64,000 nucleotides of DNA from Dyella choica (GCF_003977665.1 NZ_RYYV01000021.1:1-64000), one strand, 5' to 3'; numbered from the stretch's first letter, positions 1 through 8,039 are shown. Program-made: numbers and translations. Notes: generated by a model from the sequence alone, not told the origin.

Positions 1-391
1 TTTATGCGAGCGCTTGGGCGAGACGATCTGGCACAAAAGATCGATGATGCACTTCTAGATTGACTCCGCCAACCCAAAGAAATGGCCTCAAGAGCGTGCG
101 GCACTGCCCAGGTTACAAGCCTGAACCATATCGCCATGCTTTGATCGATGGCGGGCCAAGCTTCCACTGCGCCGCTATACCGCGAGGCGTCGAAGCACTG
201 AGGGCTTAAAGCGCGCCTGCCTATAGGTTGAGCTGTGCTGAGATCTGCCAGATCTTAAATCCTCAGCGCTTCGACGCCTCGCGGTATAGCGGGGGCGTGG
301 AACCATGGGCGAGCAACTTTCGATCTGGCCATGGACGTTCAGGCTTTTACCTTACCCATGCCAAGAGCCTTTTAGGCCATTTCTTTGGGTT

Positions 392-419
392 ACTTTTCTT
401 TGGGCCAGCAAAGAAAAGT
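392..419. terminator. Perfect hairpin in palindromic repeat
   Basis: ACTTTTCTTTG, 6-nt loop GGCCAG, then CAAAGAAAAGT: an 11-bp perfect stem. It resembles hairpins widely scattered between genes in Xanthomonadales and Burkholderiales. It could stop transcripts in either direction, but it has no clean T-tract and may simply be part of the repeat. Confidence 0.5.
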
Positions 420-505
420 GACTCGGTCGCTTGCGACCGAAAGCGCCGCAGGCAATGTGGCCAAATACGAATCACAACAATCGTGCGAAGACGAAAAACG
501 GGGCC

Positions 506-528
506 GTTGGGGTTGCACCCCAACCTAC
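506..528 (-). repeat. GTAG-headed REP hairpin overlapping sctU stop
   Basis: On the minus strand this reads GTAG followed by a stem GTTGGGGT, short loop, ACCCCAAC. The TAG of the GTAG head (525-527) is the stop codon of sctU. It is one of about nine loci of the same REP family in this window. Confidence 0.8.
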
Positions 529-1598
529 TTCCCGTCACGCGATTCACGCATCGACTCCGCCCAGCGCAGCAGTTCCGCCACCGCCTCGAAGAAATCGCCA
601 GGCAGATAATCGTCCACTTCCACCTTTTCGTATAAACCGCGCGCCAGGTTCACGTTGCGCATGATCGGCACGCCGGCCTCTTCCGCCGCCTGGCGGATCA
701 GGGCCGCTTCGTGGTCCGCCCCCTTCGCGACGATCACCGGCAGATCGTCCTCGCCCTGTTCGTAGCGGATCGCAATGGCCAGATGGGTGGGATTGGTGAC
801 CACCACGCTGGCCTTGCGTACCGCTGCCAGGGTGTTTTGCTGTGACCATTCCTGGTGCAGCTGACGGCGGCGGGTTTTGATCATCGGATCGCCTTCGTTG
901 TCCTTCAGCTCCTGCTTGATCTCGCGCCGGCTCATCTTCATCTTCTTGATGAAGGCATAGCGCTGGTAGAACACGTCCAGCGCCGAGACAAAAAAGAACA
1001 CAAAGATCACACCGGTCGCGAAGCGCTTCACGGCGATCCAAAGCGCTTCGCCCGTCGCCTGCGGCGCAACGTAGGGCAAATTCACGAATTGGCCGATCAG
1101 GGCGAACAACACCCAGATGAACAGGCCGATCAGCAAGCTGCTCTTGACGAGCGCCTTGATTACTTCCACCAGGTTCTCCTGCGAGAACAGCCGCTTGATG
1201 CCTTCGGCGGGATTCATCCGGCTGGCGTCCGGCTTGATTTTTTTGGGCGCGAAGACCGGACCCACCTGCAGGAATTCGACCATTGCGCCGAGCGCCGCTG
1301 CGCTCAGCAATAGCGGCACGGTCAGCCACAGGAAGGCGATGCATGCCGCCAGGCCGACGTCATGCAAGGCCTGCTCGAATGGCTGATGCACTCCTTGCAT
1401 GACCGTATCGAACAAGCCGTTCAAACGCGCGCGGATCAAGGGCATGCCCATCATCAGCAGCAACAACCAAGCCAATACCAGCACCGTGCTGGTCAGCTCG
1501 CGGCTCTTGGGAACGTCGCCGTCCTTGCGCGCGTCGCGCAGCCGCTTGGCAGTCGGCTTTTCGGTGCGATCGCCGCTATCCTTGTTCTGCCCCGCCAT
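525..1598 (-). CDS. sctU: Type III secretion export apparatus protein SctU (HrcU/YscU/FlhB family)
   Basis: Inner-membrane export-gate protein of a T3SS that switches substrate specificity by self-cleavage. The 357-aa length is normal. The N-terminus has the family's charged TEKPTAKRLRDARKDGDVPK segment, followed by about four membrane segments (near residues 38-55, 85-110, 145-175 and 190-210). The cytoplasmic domain carries the autocleavage motif NPTH at residues 269-272 (VVVTNPTHLAIAIRY). FlhB is unlikely because no flagellar genes are nearby and neighbours are T3SS-like. A Shine-Dalgarno-like AGGTG precedes the ATG. The stop codon is formed by a REP element, so the gene sits at the edge of the visible locus; other core sct genes are not in the window. 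Confidence 0.93.
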   Translation of the reverse strand: MAGQNKDSGDRTEKPTAKRLRDARKDGDVPKSRELTSTVLVLAWLLLLMMGMPLIRARLNGLFDTVMQGVHQPFEQALHDVGLAACIAFLWLTVPLLLSAAALGAMVEFLQVGPVFAPKKIKPDASRMNPAEGIKRLFSQENLVEVIKALVKSSLLIGLFIWVLFALIGQFVNLPYVAPQATGEALWIAVKRFATGVIFVFFFVSALDVFYQRYAFIKKMKMSRREIKQELKDNEGDPMIKTRRRQLHQEWSQQNTLAAVRKASVVVTNPTHLAIAIRYEQGEDDLPVIVAKGADHEAALIRQAAEEAGVPIMRNVNLARGLYEKVEVDDYLPGDFFEAVAELLRWAESMRESRDGK

Positions 1599-1683
1599 GC
1601 TTCACCTGATCGATGCCATTACGCGGTGCGCGCTGTTCCAGCCCAACCGAGCGCAGTGTGCACCGGTCCGCGACCCACCACCA

Positions 1684-1699
1684 CCTAGGGAATCCCCCA
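1684..1699. promoter_or_regulatory. Possible shared regulatory motif CTAGGGnnTyCCCC, site 1
   Basis: CCTAGGGAATCCCCC lies in the divergent gap between sctU and the gene starting at 1761. A similar CTAGGGTTTTCCCC lies upstream of the EspA-like gene (4988-5001). Two sites in T3SS intergenic regions suggest a shared regulator, but this is inference from two occurrences. Confidence 0.25.
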
Positions 1700-1760
1700 G
1701 CTGCCGCGGCGCAGCAAGCGACCTAGACTTGCCCCATACACAGAATCGTACCCAGGCACC

Positions 1761-2006
1761 ATGAACGTTTCCGAGCTCTCATCACGTCTGCCGCCGCTGG
1801 CCGGCGCGGACGCGGTCCAGGCGCCGGCCAGCCTGAGCGTTTCCGCGCAGCTTCATGCAGCCACCGGCAATCAGCTGCTGGAGCTCGATGTATGGGCCGG
1901 CACCAGCGCCGCCGAGCGTTTGCTGGGCACGCGCACCGATCTGAACCCTCCCTCCGCTACGCGTCTCGATCAGCTGGTGAGTCATATCCTGGCGCCACTC
2001 GACTGA
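1761..2006 (+). CDS. Small T3SS-locus protein of unknown function
   Basis: An 81-aa protein divergent from sctU and followed 21 bp later by another unknown gene on the same strand. It has a Ser/Ala/Pro-rich N-terminus (residues 1-35) and no signal peptide or membrane segment; the C-terminal half has heptad-like Leu spacing (TRLDQLVSHILAPLD). Size and position are those of small T3SS accessory proteins (inner rod, chaperone or cap), but I recognise no family. There is no strong ribosome-binding site, so the start is only probable. Confidence 0.5.
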   Translation: MNVSELSSRLPPLAGADAVQAPASLSVSAQLHAATGNQLLELDVWAGTSAAERLLGTRTDLNPPSATRLDQLVSHILAPLD

Positions 2007-2027
2007 GATTGGCCGTAGACTGCGTGC

Positions 2028-2705
2028 ATGAGCGCCGATCTGCAAACGTTGGCCGAGCCACTGCTGGAAACGACCCGGCGCCTGGTGGGCGCCCTGCAGC
2101 AAGAGTCATCGATGGAGCTGCGCCTTGCGCTGGCCAAACGCCTCGTGCGCCAGTTGGGCGACGAGGCGTATCCGATCTTCTTGAAGATGCTGCTGATCAT
2201 TGCCGAGAGCGAAGACGCAGCCGCGAAACAGTGCGTGGCCGATCTGCTGGCTGCCGCCGCGCAGCGCATGGATCTCCCGTCCGGGCAGCTGAGCGCATGG
2301 GGCAGTTCCTGCCGCAGCACTGCCGAGGATACGCCCTGCTGCACCCAGGGTTCGATGAATCGCCGCCGTCTGCTTGGTCCGATTGAGTACCTCACCGTGT
2401 GGTATTGCCAACAGACCCAGCGCCAAATGCTGGAGCTGGCCCTATATACCGACGCGATGCGCAAACTGCTGACGCTGTTCGAACTCAATCCGCAATTGCG
2501 CATGTTCTACGCCAGCAAGCTTGGCGCAGATGCCGGAACCGAACTCGAAGGCACCTATACCAGGGACACGCGCGATATTCTCGTCCGGCTTGCGCAACGC
2601 TGGCAGCAGGCCGACAGCACGCCGGAGGAAGTCGTGCAGGCCGCCATTCGCAGCACGGCACCGGTCGTACCGATGCCGCCGGGCTGGATCGTGCATCAAC
2701 TCTGA
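2028..2705 (+). CDS. T3SS-locus protein of unknown function
   Basis: A 225-aa soluble protein, apparently co-transcribed with the preceding 81-aa gene. It is mostly helical by composition: residues 1-80 are Leu/Ala-rich (LAEPLLETTRRLVGALQQ), a Cys/Ser-rich link follows near 95-115, and residues 120-200 form another helical region (EYLTVWYCQQTQRQMLELAL). The end is MPPGWIVHQL. Its place beside sctU suggests a regulatory or sorting-platform accessory role, but no named Sct family was recognised. It is convergent with the GNAT gene, with a 9-bp gap. Confidence 0.55.
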   Translation: MSADLQTLAEPLLETTRRLVGALQQESSMELRLALAKRLVRQLGDEAYPIFLKMLLIIAESEDAAAKQCVADLLAAAAQRMDLPSGQLSAWGSSCRSTAEDTPCCTQGSMNRRRLLGPIEYLTVWYCQQTQRQMLELALYTDAMRKLLTLFELNPQLRMFYASKLGADAGTELEGTYTRDTRDILVRLAQRWQQADSTPEEVVQAAIRSTAPVVPMPPGWIVHQL

Positions 2706-2714
2706 GCGAGTTCA

Positions 2715-3368
2715 TCAATGCGCAAGGGTGGCGCCGCGCTCACGCCACGTTTCCGCATCCAGCTCATAGCAATGGGCCATTTGTCGGCGATGCTCGCACA
2801 ATCCCAGGTCGCGAAATCCGAAGTACGACATGATCCGGCGCACGCGTTGATGATCCGGATGGCAATAGCCGAACAAGCGCGGCAAGCCCACGACCTCGAA
2901 CGCCCGCTGGCACAACAGCCGCGTTCCCTCGATCGCGTACCAGCGCCCCCATGCTTCCGGCTTCAGCCGCACGTGAATCTCCACATCGGCCGTCCCTTCG
3001 ATCGGCAGCAATGAGAAAAGGCCGATGAATGCGCCATCCGGCGCCTCCGCCTGCCACGCTCCGAGACCATGCGAGCTGGCATACAGCCGTTGGACGCAGG
3101 CCACGATCGCAGCCACGTCGATGAAACGCGTAGGACTGTCCAGCAGCAGCGGATACATCCTGGTCTGAGCGAACAGACTGCTCAGCTTTGGAATGTCTTC
3201 ATAACCGACCTCGCACAGCCGCATCCTTCGCGACTGCGGCAACACGGGGCGCGTGGCATTAGCCATTGAAGCGCCTGTAGCAACGTGGCCGCGTGATTCG
3301 CCACCCGCGGTTGATCGAGGAGACTCAAGAACACCTAAAAGGGGTTCGGTTTGGGATGGATCCGACAT
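2715..3368 (-). CDS. GNAT family N-acetyltransferase (RimJ/RimL type)
   Basis: Probably transfers an acetyl group from acetyl-CoA to a small molecule or protein N-terminus. The GNAT fold is seen from about residue 55 (MRLCEVGYEDIPKLSSLF), with the central strand VEIHVRLKPEAWGRWYAIEG and the closing segment PRLFGYCHPDHQRVRRIMSY, in which the usual acetyl-CoA glycines are partly replaced. The ATG at 3368 has a purine-rich GAGGGAG upstream; a shorter start at 3266 (MANATRPVL) would remove an unconserved N-terminus and is also credible. Substrate unknown; relation to the T3SS locus is positional only. Confidence 0.7.
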   Translation of the reverse strand: MSDPSQTEPLLGVLESPRSTAGGESRGHVATGASMANATRPVLPQSRRMRLCEVGYEDIPKLSSLFAQTRMYPLLLDSPTRFIDVAAIVACVQRLYASSHGLGAWQAEAPDGAFIGLFSLLPIEGTADVEIHVRLKPEAWGRWYAIEGTRLLCQRAFEVVGLPRLFGYCHPDHQRVRRIMSYFGFRDLGLCEHRRQMAHCYELDAETWRERGATLAH

Positions 3369-3613
3369 GATGGCCCGTACTCCCTCGGCGTAGCGGACGG
3401 CAGATGAATGAGCCAAGACGGATAAGCGCGTTCAGACAACGGCTGCCGCTATCTCAGCGCGGAAAAAGCCTGCTCCCCTGCCCCATGTCACTCATTACCA
3501 CACCAGCCGGGGACATTTGCCAAGCTGGGAGTTTCCCTAGGCATGCTCGGATCTATTCCACGCCCTCCTCACCGCACGCTTGGAATCCGCACTGCATGCA
3601 CGTCTGGCAAAGC

Positions 3614-3681
3614 GTAGGCTGGGATGACAATCCCAGCTTTGCACACGGCAACCCGATGCTGGGATTGTCATTCCAGCCTAC
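3614..3681. repeat. REP pair (BIME-like), GTAG-headed
   Basis: GTAGGCTGGGATGACAATCC at the left and its near-complement ending CCAGCCTAC at the right form two hairpins facing each other. The right GTAG (complement 3678-3681) supplies the TAG stop of the gene that ends at 3678. Confidence 0.85.
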
Positions 3682-4373
3682 TGCGCCGGCACATAGTCCT
3701 CGTCGCCAATGTGCAGGAGCTGGTCGCCATCGGCATAGAAAAACAGATGCGCCTCGCTGCCATCGTCGTAGCGCAGGTCGATCGAGTAATCGTGAATCCG
3801 GTAGTGCCCCATCCGGACGGCATCCGCAGCAATGGTTGACGCACCTGGTGAAATCAGCCCGCTGTTGCTGGCGTTGCCGAAGCGACCATCGGCATAAAAG
3901 CGATAGCCGTCCGTGCGCATGAAAGAAGCATGTCCGCCGTTGACGGTGTTGCCGCCGCCACCCACATGCTTGTAGCTGCCGCGTATCGGCATCCCCGCAG
4001 CCGCCGGGGGCAGACATTGCGCGCTCGACATCGGAGCATGGCCAGGCATGCTCAAAGCCCTGTCACTGCCCTGCTGCGTCCACGTCCCCCAGTTATCGAC
4101 TTCGTTTTGACGCGACAACTGCGCATCGAAGACGTCAGGCGCAAGCTTCGGATTCGCATACGCGGTGCCGTCCTTCAACAATAGATAAGGCCGCCAAACC
4201 GGAAGGCGCATCCCGCCTACACCGGTTTTGAAGGTTTTCACCAGGCAGACGCTCTCCATGTCGCCGGCGCCAAGACCTGCGGCCTGTACCGGCAAGCAAG
4301 GCCACACGAGCGCAACGGCCAGCAAGAGCGCAAGACCATGCGGACGAGGAGTAAGCATGATGGATAGCCCCAT
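3678..4373 (-). CDS. Secreted protein of unknown function
   Basis: A 231-aa protein with a clear signal peptide (hydrophobic LALLLAVALVWPCLPVQA, cleavage near residue 32). The mature part has two separated Cys and a Gly-rich centre (KHVGGGGNTVNGGH), then short strand-like segments rich in Tyr, Asp and Gly, and a C-terminal half (YRIHDYSIDLRYDDGSEAHLFF) suggesting an all-beta periplasmic domain. No family recognised. It follows the EspA-like gene on the same strand but is separated from it by a strong terminator, so it is probably transcribed separately. Its stop codon lies in a REP. Confidence 0.75.
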   Translation of the reverse strand: MGLSIMLTPRPHGLALLLAVALVWPCLPVQAAGLGAGDMESVCLVKTFKTGVGGMRLPVWRPYLLLKDGTAYANPKLAPDVFDAQLSRQNEVDNWGTWTQQGSDRALSMPGHAPMSSAQCLPPAAAGMPIRGSYKHVGGGGNTVNGGHASFMRTDGYRFYADGRFGNASNSGLISPGASTIAADAVRMGHYRIHDYSIDLRYDDGSEAHLFFYADGDQLLHIGDEDYVPAQ

Positions 4374-4379
4374 AAGCGC

Positions 4380-4415
4380 ATAAAAGAAAGCCGGGACACC
4401 GAAGGTATCCCGGCT
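4380..4415 (-). terminator. Rho-independent terminator of the EspA-like gene
   Basis: On the minus strand: AGCCGGGA, inner pairs around a TTCG tetraloop, TCCCGGCT, then TTTCTTTTAT. The stem starts about 23 bp after the stop at 4438. Stem, UUCG-type loop and T-tract are all present. Confidence 0.9.
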
Positions 4416-4437
4416 ACTGTTTGCGCGTGGTCAACGA

Positions 4438-4821
4438 TTACTTACGCACCATACCGTCGAGCGCTTCGCCCAGCGTCTTGATGACGTTGTTGAACGCGTC
4501 CATCATCTGGCTGAATTGCTGCGCTTCCGCGCTCAGCTGGGTGGTTTGGCCCGGGTTGTCCGAATTGACGGCGGCGGCGTCGTGCTTGAGCTTGTCGGCC
4601 GCTGCGTTCAGTTTGTCGCCCAGCGCCTTGGCTAGCGCCACGAGCCAGCCGTCCGAACCACCGCCGTTGCACAGCATCGAGACGAGCGGTTCGGTAGCCC
4701 GGTTCTGGAATTCGTTCAGTGCGTTGCGAACGATCTCGTTGGCTTCCGCACGGCTGATGCCGCCATGGGAGATTGCGGCGGCCGAGGAGGCGTAAGCGGA
4801 AGAGATGTGATGCGTGGTCAT
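4438..4821 (-). CDS. Small helical T3SS-associated protein, EspA/filament-like
   Basis: A 127-aa protein starting MTTHHISSAYASSAAAISHG. The start at 4821 is chosen because GAAGAGGG sits 6-9 bp upstream; longer readings lack this. No signal peptide. After a Ser/Ala-rich N-terminus typical of type III substrates come an amphipathic helix (LVALAKALGDKLNAAADKL, residues about 60-78) and a long C-terminal helix (QFSQMMDAFNNVIKTLGEAL) ending DGMVRK. This layout fits EspA/SctF-type filament or needle proteins, which polymerise through terminal helices. The gene is monocistronic with its own terminator, as expected for an abundantly made secreted subunit. The exact family is inferred, not proven. Confidence 0.55.
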   Translation of the reverse strand: MTTHHISSAYASSAAAISHGGISRAEANEIVRNALNEFQNRATEPLVSMLCNGGGSDGWLVALAKALGDKLNAAADKLKHDAAAVNSDNPGQTTQLSAEAQQFSQMMDAFNNVIKTLGEALDGMVRK

Positions 4822-4982
4822 GGTTTTGCCCTCTTCAAGGATTGGGGGGTCGCAAATCAATCGGGTTTGCTTCGCTACGCCAACTGCCCAGCGCCGGCGT
4901 AGATCGGCAATGCAGCGGTGCTTTGGCTGCAAGACCTGCGCGAAGTATGAAAATCCGACCCAATCCATCCAACTAGGCCATT

Positions 4983-5001
4983 CCCTAGCTAGGGTTTTCC
5001 C
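4983..5001. promoter_or_regulatory. Palindrome CCCTAGCTAGGG and motif, site 2
   Basis: A perfect 12-bp palindrome (4983-4994) followed by TTTTCCCC, about 165-180 bp upstream of the EspA-like start. It partly matches the CTAGGG..TCCCC at 1684-1699 in the sctU divergent gap. Regulatory role is inferred. Confidence 0.3.
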
Positions 5002-5023
5002 CATGCTCGTTAGCGCCCCCGCA

Positions 5024-6106
5024 TCACTCGATGATGGGCCATTGGTAGCGGGCAACGGTCTTGCTGGCCGGTGCCGGCAACGAAGAGTTCTGCTTGCGCG
5101 CCCGCTTGATGGCAGCCATCGCCGTCTCGGCCTGGTTCACCAGGGCTTGAGCGCTGTAGCAATCGGCTTCGGCCACGACTGCGGCGACGCTCGCTCCGGC
5201 ATAGTCCAGCAACACGGAATCCAGCTTGAAGCGCCCCTGGGTGGCGCCCTCCAACCGCCGGGACAGCGCGACAGCGGCTTCATTGGCCTTCGCGCGCTGC
5301 TCCAGCGCCAGCACTACGAATTCATCGCTACCCATGCGTGCCGCCATGTCGCTATCGCGCAGCATGCGTCGCAGCCGTTTCGCCACGGTCTGCAGCAACT
5401 GATCGCCGATCTCGTAGCCAAATCGCTCGTTGATCGGTTTGAATCCATCCAGGTCGATCAACGCCACGATCAAGGCTTTGCCTTCCTGCGGGGAGGCAAG
5501 GCGCCGCTGCATCTCCTCCAGCACGGCTTGCCGATTGGGCAGCTGGGTCACGGCATCGGTCAAGGCCATCGCCGCCAGGGCGCTATTGGCCTGATGCAAA
5601 GCGGCCAGCAAGCGCTCCCGCTCGACCTGCTGGCCGATCAATTGGGCGAACAGGGCCAGCACATGGGTGGCCGCCTCAGGCAGCGGCTTGCGCTCACCGC
5701 TGGCGGCGCACAAGCCGCCAAAAAACTCACCGCCCCTGCCGCGCACGGGAGTGCTCAAATAGGTGACCACGCCGAGCGTTCGGGCCATTTCGCCCTCTTC
5801 CCAACAACTCCCGACGTCATCCACATGGAAGCGGCCTTCATCCAACGCGCGCTTGCCGAGACTGCCTTCCCAGGGCACTCGTAATCCTTCCGGAATGGTC
5901 AGGCGTTGAGTATTACGGGCGTACAGGACCTGCAGTACGCCCTCCGGCTCGTCCAGCCGGGTCAGGTAAGTCGATTCCAGGCCGGTGGCCGCCTGCAGCA
6001 GTTCGAGCAGAGGCCGGACCAAAGCCTCGAGCGTGTGCGCATGGCTCATCGCGGCGACCAGGGCGCCGACGAAATGGGAGGGTAAAGTGCGGGCAAGCGA
6101 GTTCAT
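5024..6106 (-). CDS. GAF-GGDEF protein, degenerate diguanylate cyclase
   Basis: A 360-aa cytoplasmic sensor with an N-terminal GAF domain (about residues 20-170; LEALVRPLLELLQAATGLES) and a C-terminal GGDEF domain (about 185-345; LTDAVTQLPNRQAVLEEM). The active-site loop reads RMGSDEF, so the second Gly of GGDEF is Ser, and the usual C-terminal AMYxAKxxGRN is replaced by AMAAIKRARKQN. The enzyme could therefore be weak, inactive, or a GTP or c-di-GMP binding sensor. Start at the ATG of MNSLARTLPSHF; a TTG 27 bp upstream is possible. It is divergent from nsrR. Confidence 0.85.
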   Translation of the reverse strand: MNSLARTLPSHFVGALVAAMSHAHTLEALVRPLLELLQAATGLESTYLTRLDEPEGVLQVLYARNTQRLTIPEGLRVPWEGSLGKRALDEGRFHVDDVGSCWEEGEMARTLGVVTYLSTPVRGRGGEFFGGLCAASGERKPLPEAATHVLALFAQLIGQQVERERLLAALHQANSALAAMALTDAVTQLPNRQAVLEEMQRRLASPQEGKALIVALIDLDGFKPINERFGYEIGDQLLQTVAKRLRRMLRDSDMAARMGSDEFVVLALEQRAKANEAAVALSRRLEGATQGRFKLDSVLLDYAGASVAAVVAEADCYSAQALVNQAETAMAAIKRARKQNSSLPAPASKTVARYQWPIIE

Positions 6107-6224
6107 ATGCCCGGATATCGGCGGACCGGGCAAGGCCTAAAGCCCACCCACCCGGCGGTCCGCCCCGCCACCGCTCCAGCCGCATCCAGGCACGTGTAGC
6201 ATGGGGCTACTACCGGAGCCTGCG

Positions 6225-6659
6225 ATGCGATTGACCTATCAGACCGACTACGCCCTGCGTCTGTTGATGTACCTGGCCGTGCAAGGCGATCGCCGCTCCT
6301 CCATCCATGAAATCGCCACGCAATACCGGATTTCCGAAAATCACCTGATGAAGGTCACCCAGCGGCTGGCGGCACTTGGTTATGTCGACGCTCTACGCGG
6401 ACGCAGCGGCGGACTGAAGCTGGCCGGCAAGCCGGAGCAGATTCGCATTGGCGAGGTCGTCCGCGCGATGGAACCGGATTTCGCGATCGTGGAATGCTTC
6501 GGCGCCGAAAACTCCTGCAGCATTACGCCCGCCTGTGCGCTGCGCCATGTGCTGGACGAAGCGCGCGAAAGTTTTCTCGGTGTACTGGACAGCTGCACGC
6601 TGAAGCAGTTGGTGGCGCGACCCGGAAAATTGCGGATCGCGCTGAACATCGTGAGCTGA
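6225..6659 (+). CDS. nsrR: Rrf2-family nitric-oxide-sensing repressor NsrR
   Basis: A 144-aa [Fe-S] repressor that releases DNA when NO attacks its cluster. The winged-helix region MRLTYQTDYALRLLMYLAVQ through ISENHLMKVTQRL and the recognition helix are typical, and the three cluster Cys are present (residues about 91-104, spaced CFGAENSCSITPAC). Start at 6225 because CGGAG lies 6 bp upstream and this matches the normal family start. It is convergent with hmp, its classical target, whose promoter carries an NsrR-type operator. Confidence 0.95.
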   Translation: MRLTYQTDYALRLLMYLAVQGDRRSSIHEIATQYRISENHLMKVTQRLAALGYVDALRGRSGGLKLAGKPEQIRIGEVVRAMEPDFAIVECFGAENSCSITPACALRHVLDEARESFLGVLDSCTLKQLVARPGKLRIALNIVS

Positions 6660-6674
6660 GCCTTGGTGCTCAGC
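6655..6674. terminator. Hairpin across convergent nsrR and hmp stops
   Basis: GCTGAG, 8-nt loop, CTCAGC spans both stop codons (nsrR TGA 6657-6659; hmp TGA complement 6670-6672). No T-tract, so a shared bidirectional terminator is only possible. Confidence 0.4.
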
Positions 6675-7878
6675 CCAACGACGCGCCGAAAAATTCGGCA
6701 TGGATGCGCGCCTCGGGGATGCCCGCCTGCTTCAACGAGTCGATCTGCGCGCGCATGAATCCGCGCGGGCCGCAGATGTAATAGTCCGCATCGCTCAGGT
6801 GATCCTGCATGGCGATCTGCCCGGCATCGATGCGACCTTGCCTGTCGTAGTGCCGGCCTGGCACGTCGGCTGCATCGACATGCTCATAATAGATTTCCAC
6901 GTCCAGTTTTGCGTGCCGGGCAGCCATGGCCCTGAGCCAGTCGTTCATGGCGTGCACTTCGCGATTGCGCGCCGCGTGGGCAAAATGGATCGAGCGCTGC
7001 GGCTGCTGCCTGGCGATATGACTCAGAATGCCCAGCATGGGCGTGATACCTACGCCACCACTCAGCAGCACCAGCGGCGTGTCCTTGGCCTGGTCCACGA
7101 CGAAATGGCCTTGGGGAAAAGAAAGTTCGATGACGTCGCCTGCGCTGACGTTCAGATGAAGCGCAGTGGAGACAATGCCTGCTGGTACGTCGCCGCTGGC
7201 ATCCTGGCGCTTGACGGTGAGGCGCAGATAATCCTGGTGCGGCGCATCCGACAGACTGTACTGGCGTATCCGCGTCATGCCAGTTTCGTCCACCGTGCGC
7301 ACCGACACGAATTGTCCGGGCTGAAACGGCGGCAACCCAGCGTCATCGGTCGGCTTCAGGTAAAACGAGGTGATTTCGCTGCTTTCACGTACCGTGCCGG
7401 TCACCCGGAACGGACGCCAGCCGGACCAGCCACCCTCCGCCAAGGCAGCATGCGTGTACAAGGCTTGCTCGGCCTCGATCAGGGCATCGGCCAGCTGACC
7501 ATACGCGGCGCCCCAGGCTTCCAGCACTTCGGCGTTTGCAGCCTCTCCCATCACCTCGGCGATCGCCGCGAGCAGGTGGCGGCCGACGATGGGGTAGTGC
7601 TCGGCGCGAATGCCCATGCTGACATGCTTGGCGGTAATCACCTTGATCACGGGCGCCAGCACTGACGTATCGTCGATGTTTTCCGCATAGCCCAGCACCG
7701 CCAGCGCGAGTGCCTGCTGCTGTTCGCCGCTGGCCTGATGGCTCATGTTGAACAGGTGCTTGAGTTCGGGATGGGCCTGAAACATGCGCGCATAGAAGTT
7801 CTTGGTCAAAGCCAGGCCGTGCGCTTTCAGCGCCGGCACGCAGCTTTTGACGATGTCGCGTTGAATCTGGGTAAGCAT
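6670..7878 (-). CDS. hmp: Flavohemoglobin, nitric oxide dioxygenase
   Basis: Converts NO and O2 to nitrate using NAD(P)H, protecting against nitrosative stress. The 402-aa length matches Hmp. Residues 1-140 are the globin domain (MLTQIQRDIVKSCVPALKAHG; proximal His in the segment ITAKHVSMGIRAEHYPIV). Residues 150-260 are the FAD domain (RQYSLSDAP), and 265-400 the NAD domain (LLSGGVGITPML, ending HAEFFGASL). The ATG at 7878 is chosen because it begins the canonical Hmp N-terminus; a longer reading would run through the NsrR operator. Confidence 0.97.
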   Translation of the reverse strand: MLTQIQRDIVKSCVPALKAHGLALTKNFYARMFQAHPELKHLFNMSHQASGEQQQALALAVLGYAENIDDTSVLAPVIKVITAKHVSMGIRAEHYPIVGRHLLAAIAEVMGEAANAEVLEAWGAAYGQLADALIEAEQALYTHAALAEGGWSGWRPFRVTGTVRESSEITSFYLKPTDDAGLPPFQPGQFVSVRTVDETGMTRIRQYSLSDAPHQDYLRLTVKRQDASGDVPAGIVSTALHLNVSAGDVIELSFPQGHFVVDQAKDTPLVLLSGGVGITPMLGILSHIARQQPQRSIHFAHAARNREVHAMNDWLRAMAARHAKLDVEIYYEHVDAADVPGRHYDRQGRIDAGQIAMQDHLSDADYYICGPRGFMRAQIDSLKQAGIPEARIHAEFFGASLG

Positions 7879-7897
7879 GGAGCACCTGTCGTTCTTA

Positions 7898-7920
7898 AAG
7901 ATGCATATACAATACATCTT
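7898..7920 (-). promoter_or_regulatory. NsrR operator upstream of hmp
   Basis: AAGATGCAT, a 4-nt spacer, then AATACATCTT: an imperfect 23-bp inverted repeat close to the known NsrR consensus (AAGATGCATTT / AAATACATCTT). It begins 20 bp upstream of the hmp ATG, so bound NsrR would cover the promoter or early leader. The flanking CTTA/TAAG extends the symmetry. Confidence 0.9.
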
Positions 7921-8018
7921 ATAAGACGTACCCTCTTGCGCTGCGACGCCCTGCCGCGGCATTCATGCCAGGATGACCTTCGTAATCGCATGGATCGCAA
8001 TCCCTGCTCTAAAGCGAA

Positions 8019-8039
8019 GGGCCGGCTCAGCACCGGCCC
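8019..8039 (-). terminator. Terminator of the autotransporter gene
   Basis: On the minus strand GGGCCGG, 7-nt loop, CCGGCCC, followed by TTCGCTTT, about 35 bp after the stop at 8073. A strong GC stem with a weak T-tract. Confidence 0.65.

Larger units (their letters stand above)
62..528. repeat. Long imperfect palindromic repeat, copy 1
   Basis: Two inverted arms (about 66-205 and 257-525) share inner ends (GCTTCGACGCCTCGCGGTAT and its complement) and outer ends (GGCCATTTCTTTGGGTTAC and its complement) but have different middles. The right arm carries a perfect 11-bp hairpin (392-419) and ends in a REP-like hairpin. A second copy in overall opposite orientation lies at 20463-21029. The left arm here is truncated: the AAGAAAAGTGACTCGG outer segment is missing. 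Short translations across it are repeat artefacts, not genes. Confidence 0.85.

Noticed and set aside
228-635. Short coding frames in the palindromic repeat (e.g. MGYFSLGQQRKVTRS)
   Set aside because: They are produced by the repeat hairpin TTTCTTTGGGTTACTTTTC and recur with the repeat; no ribosome-binding site or family.
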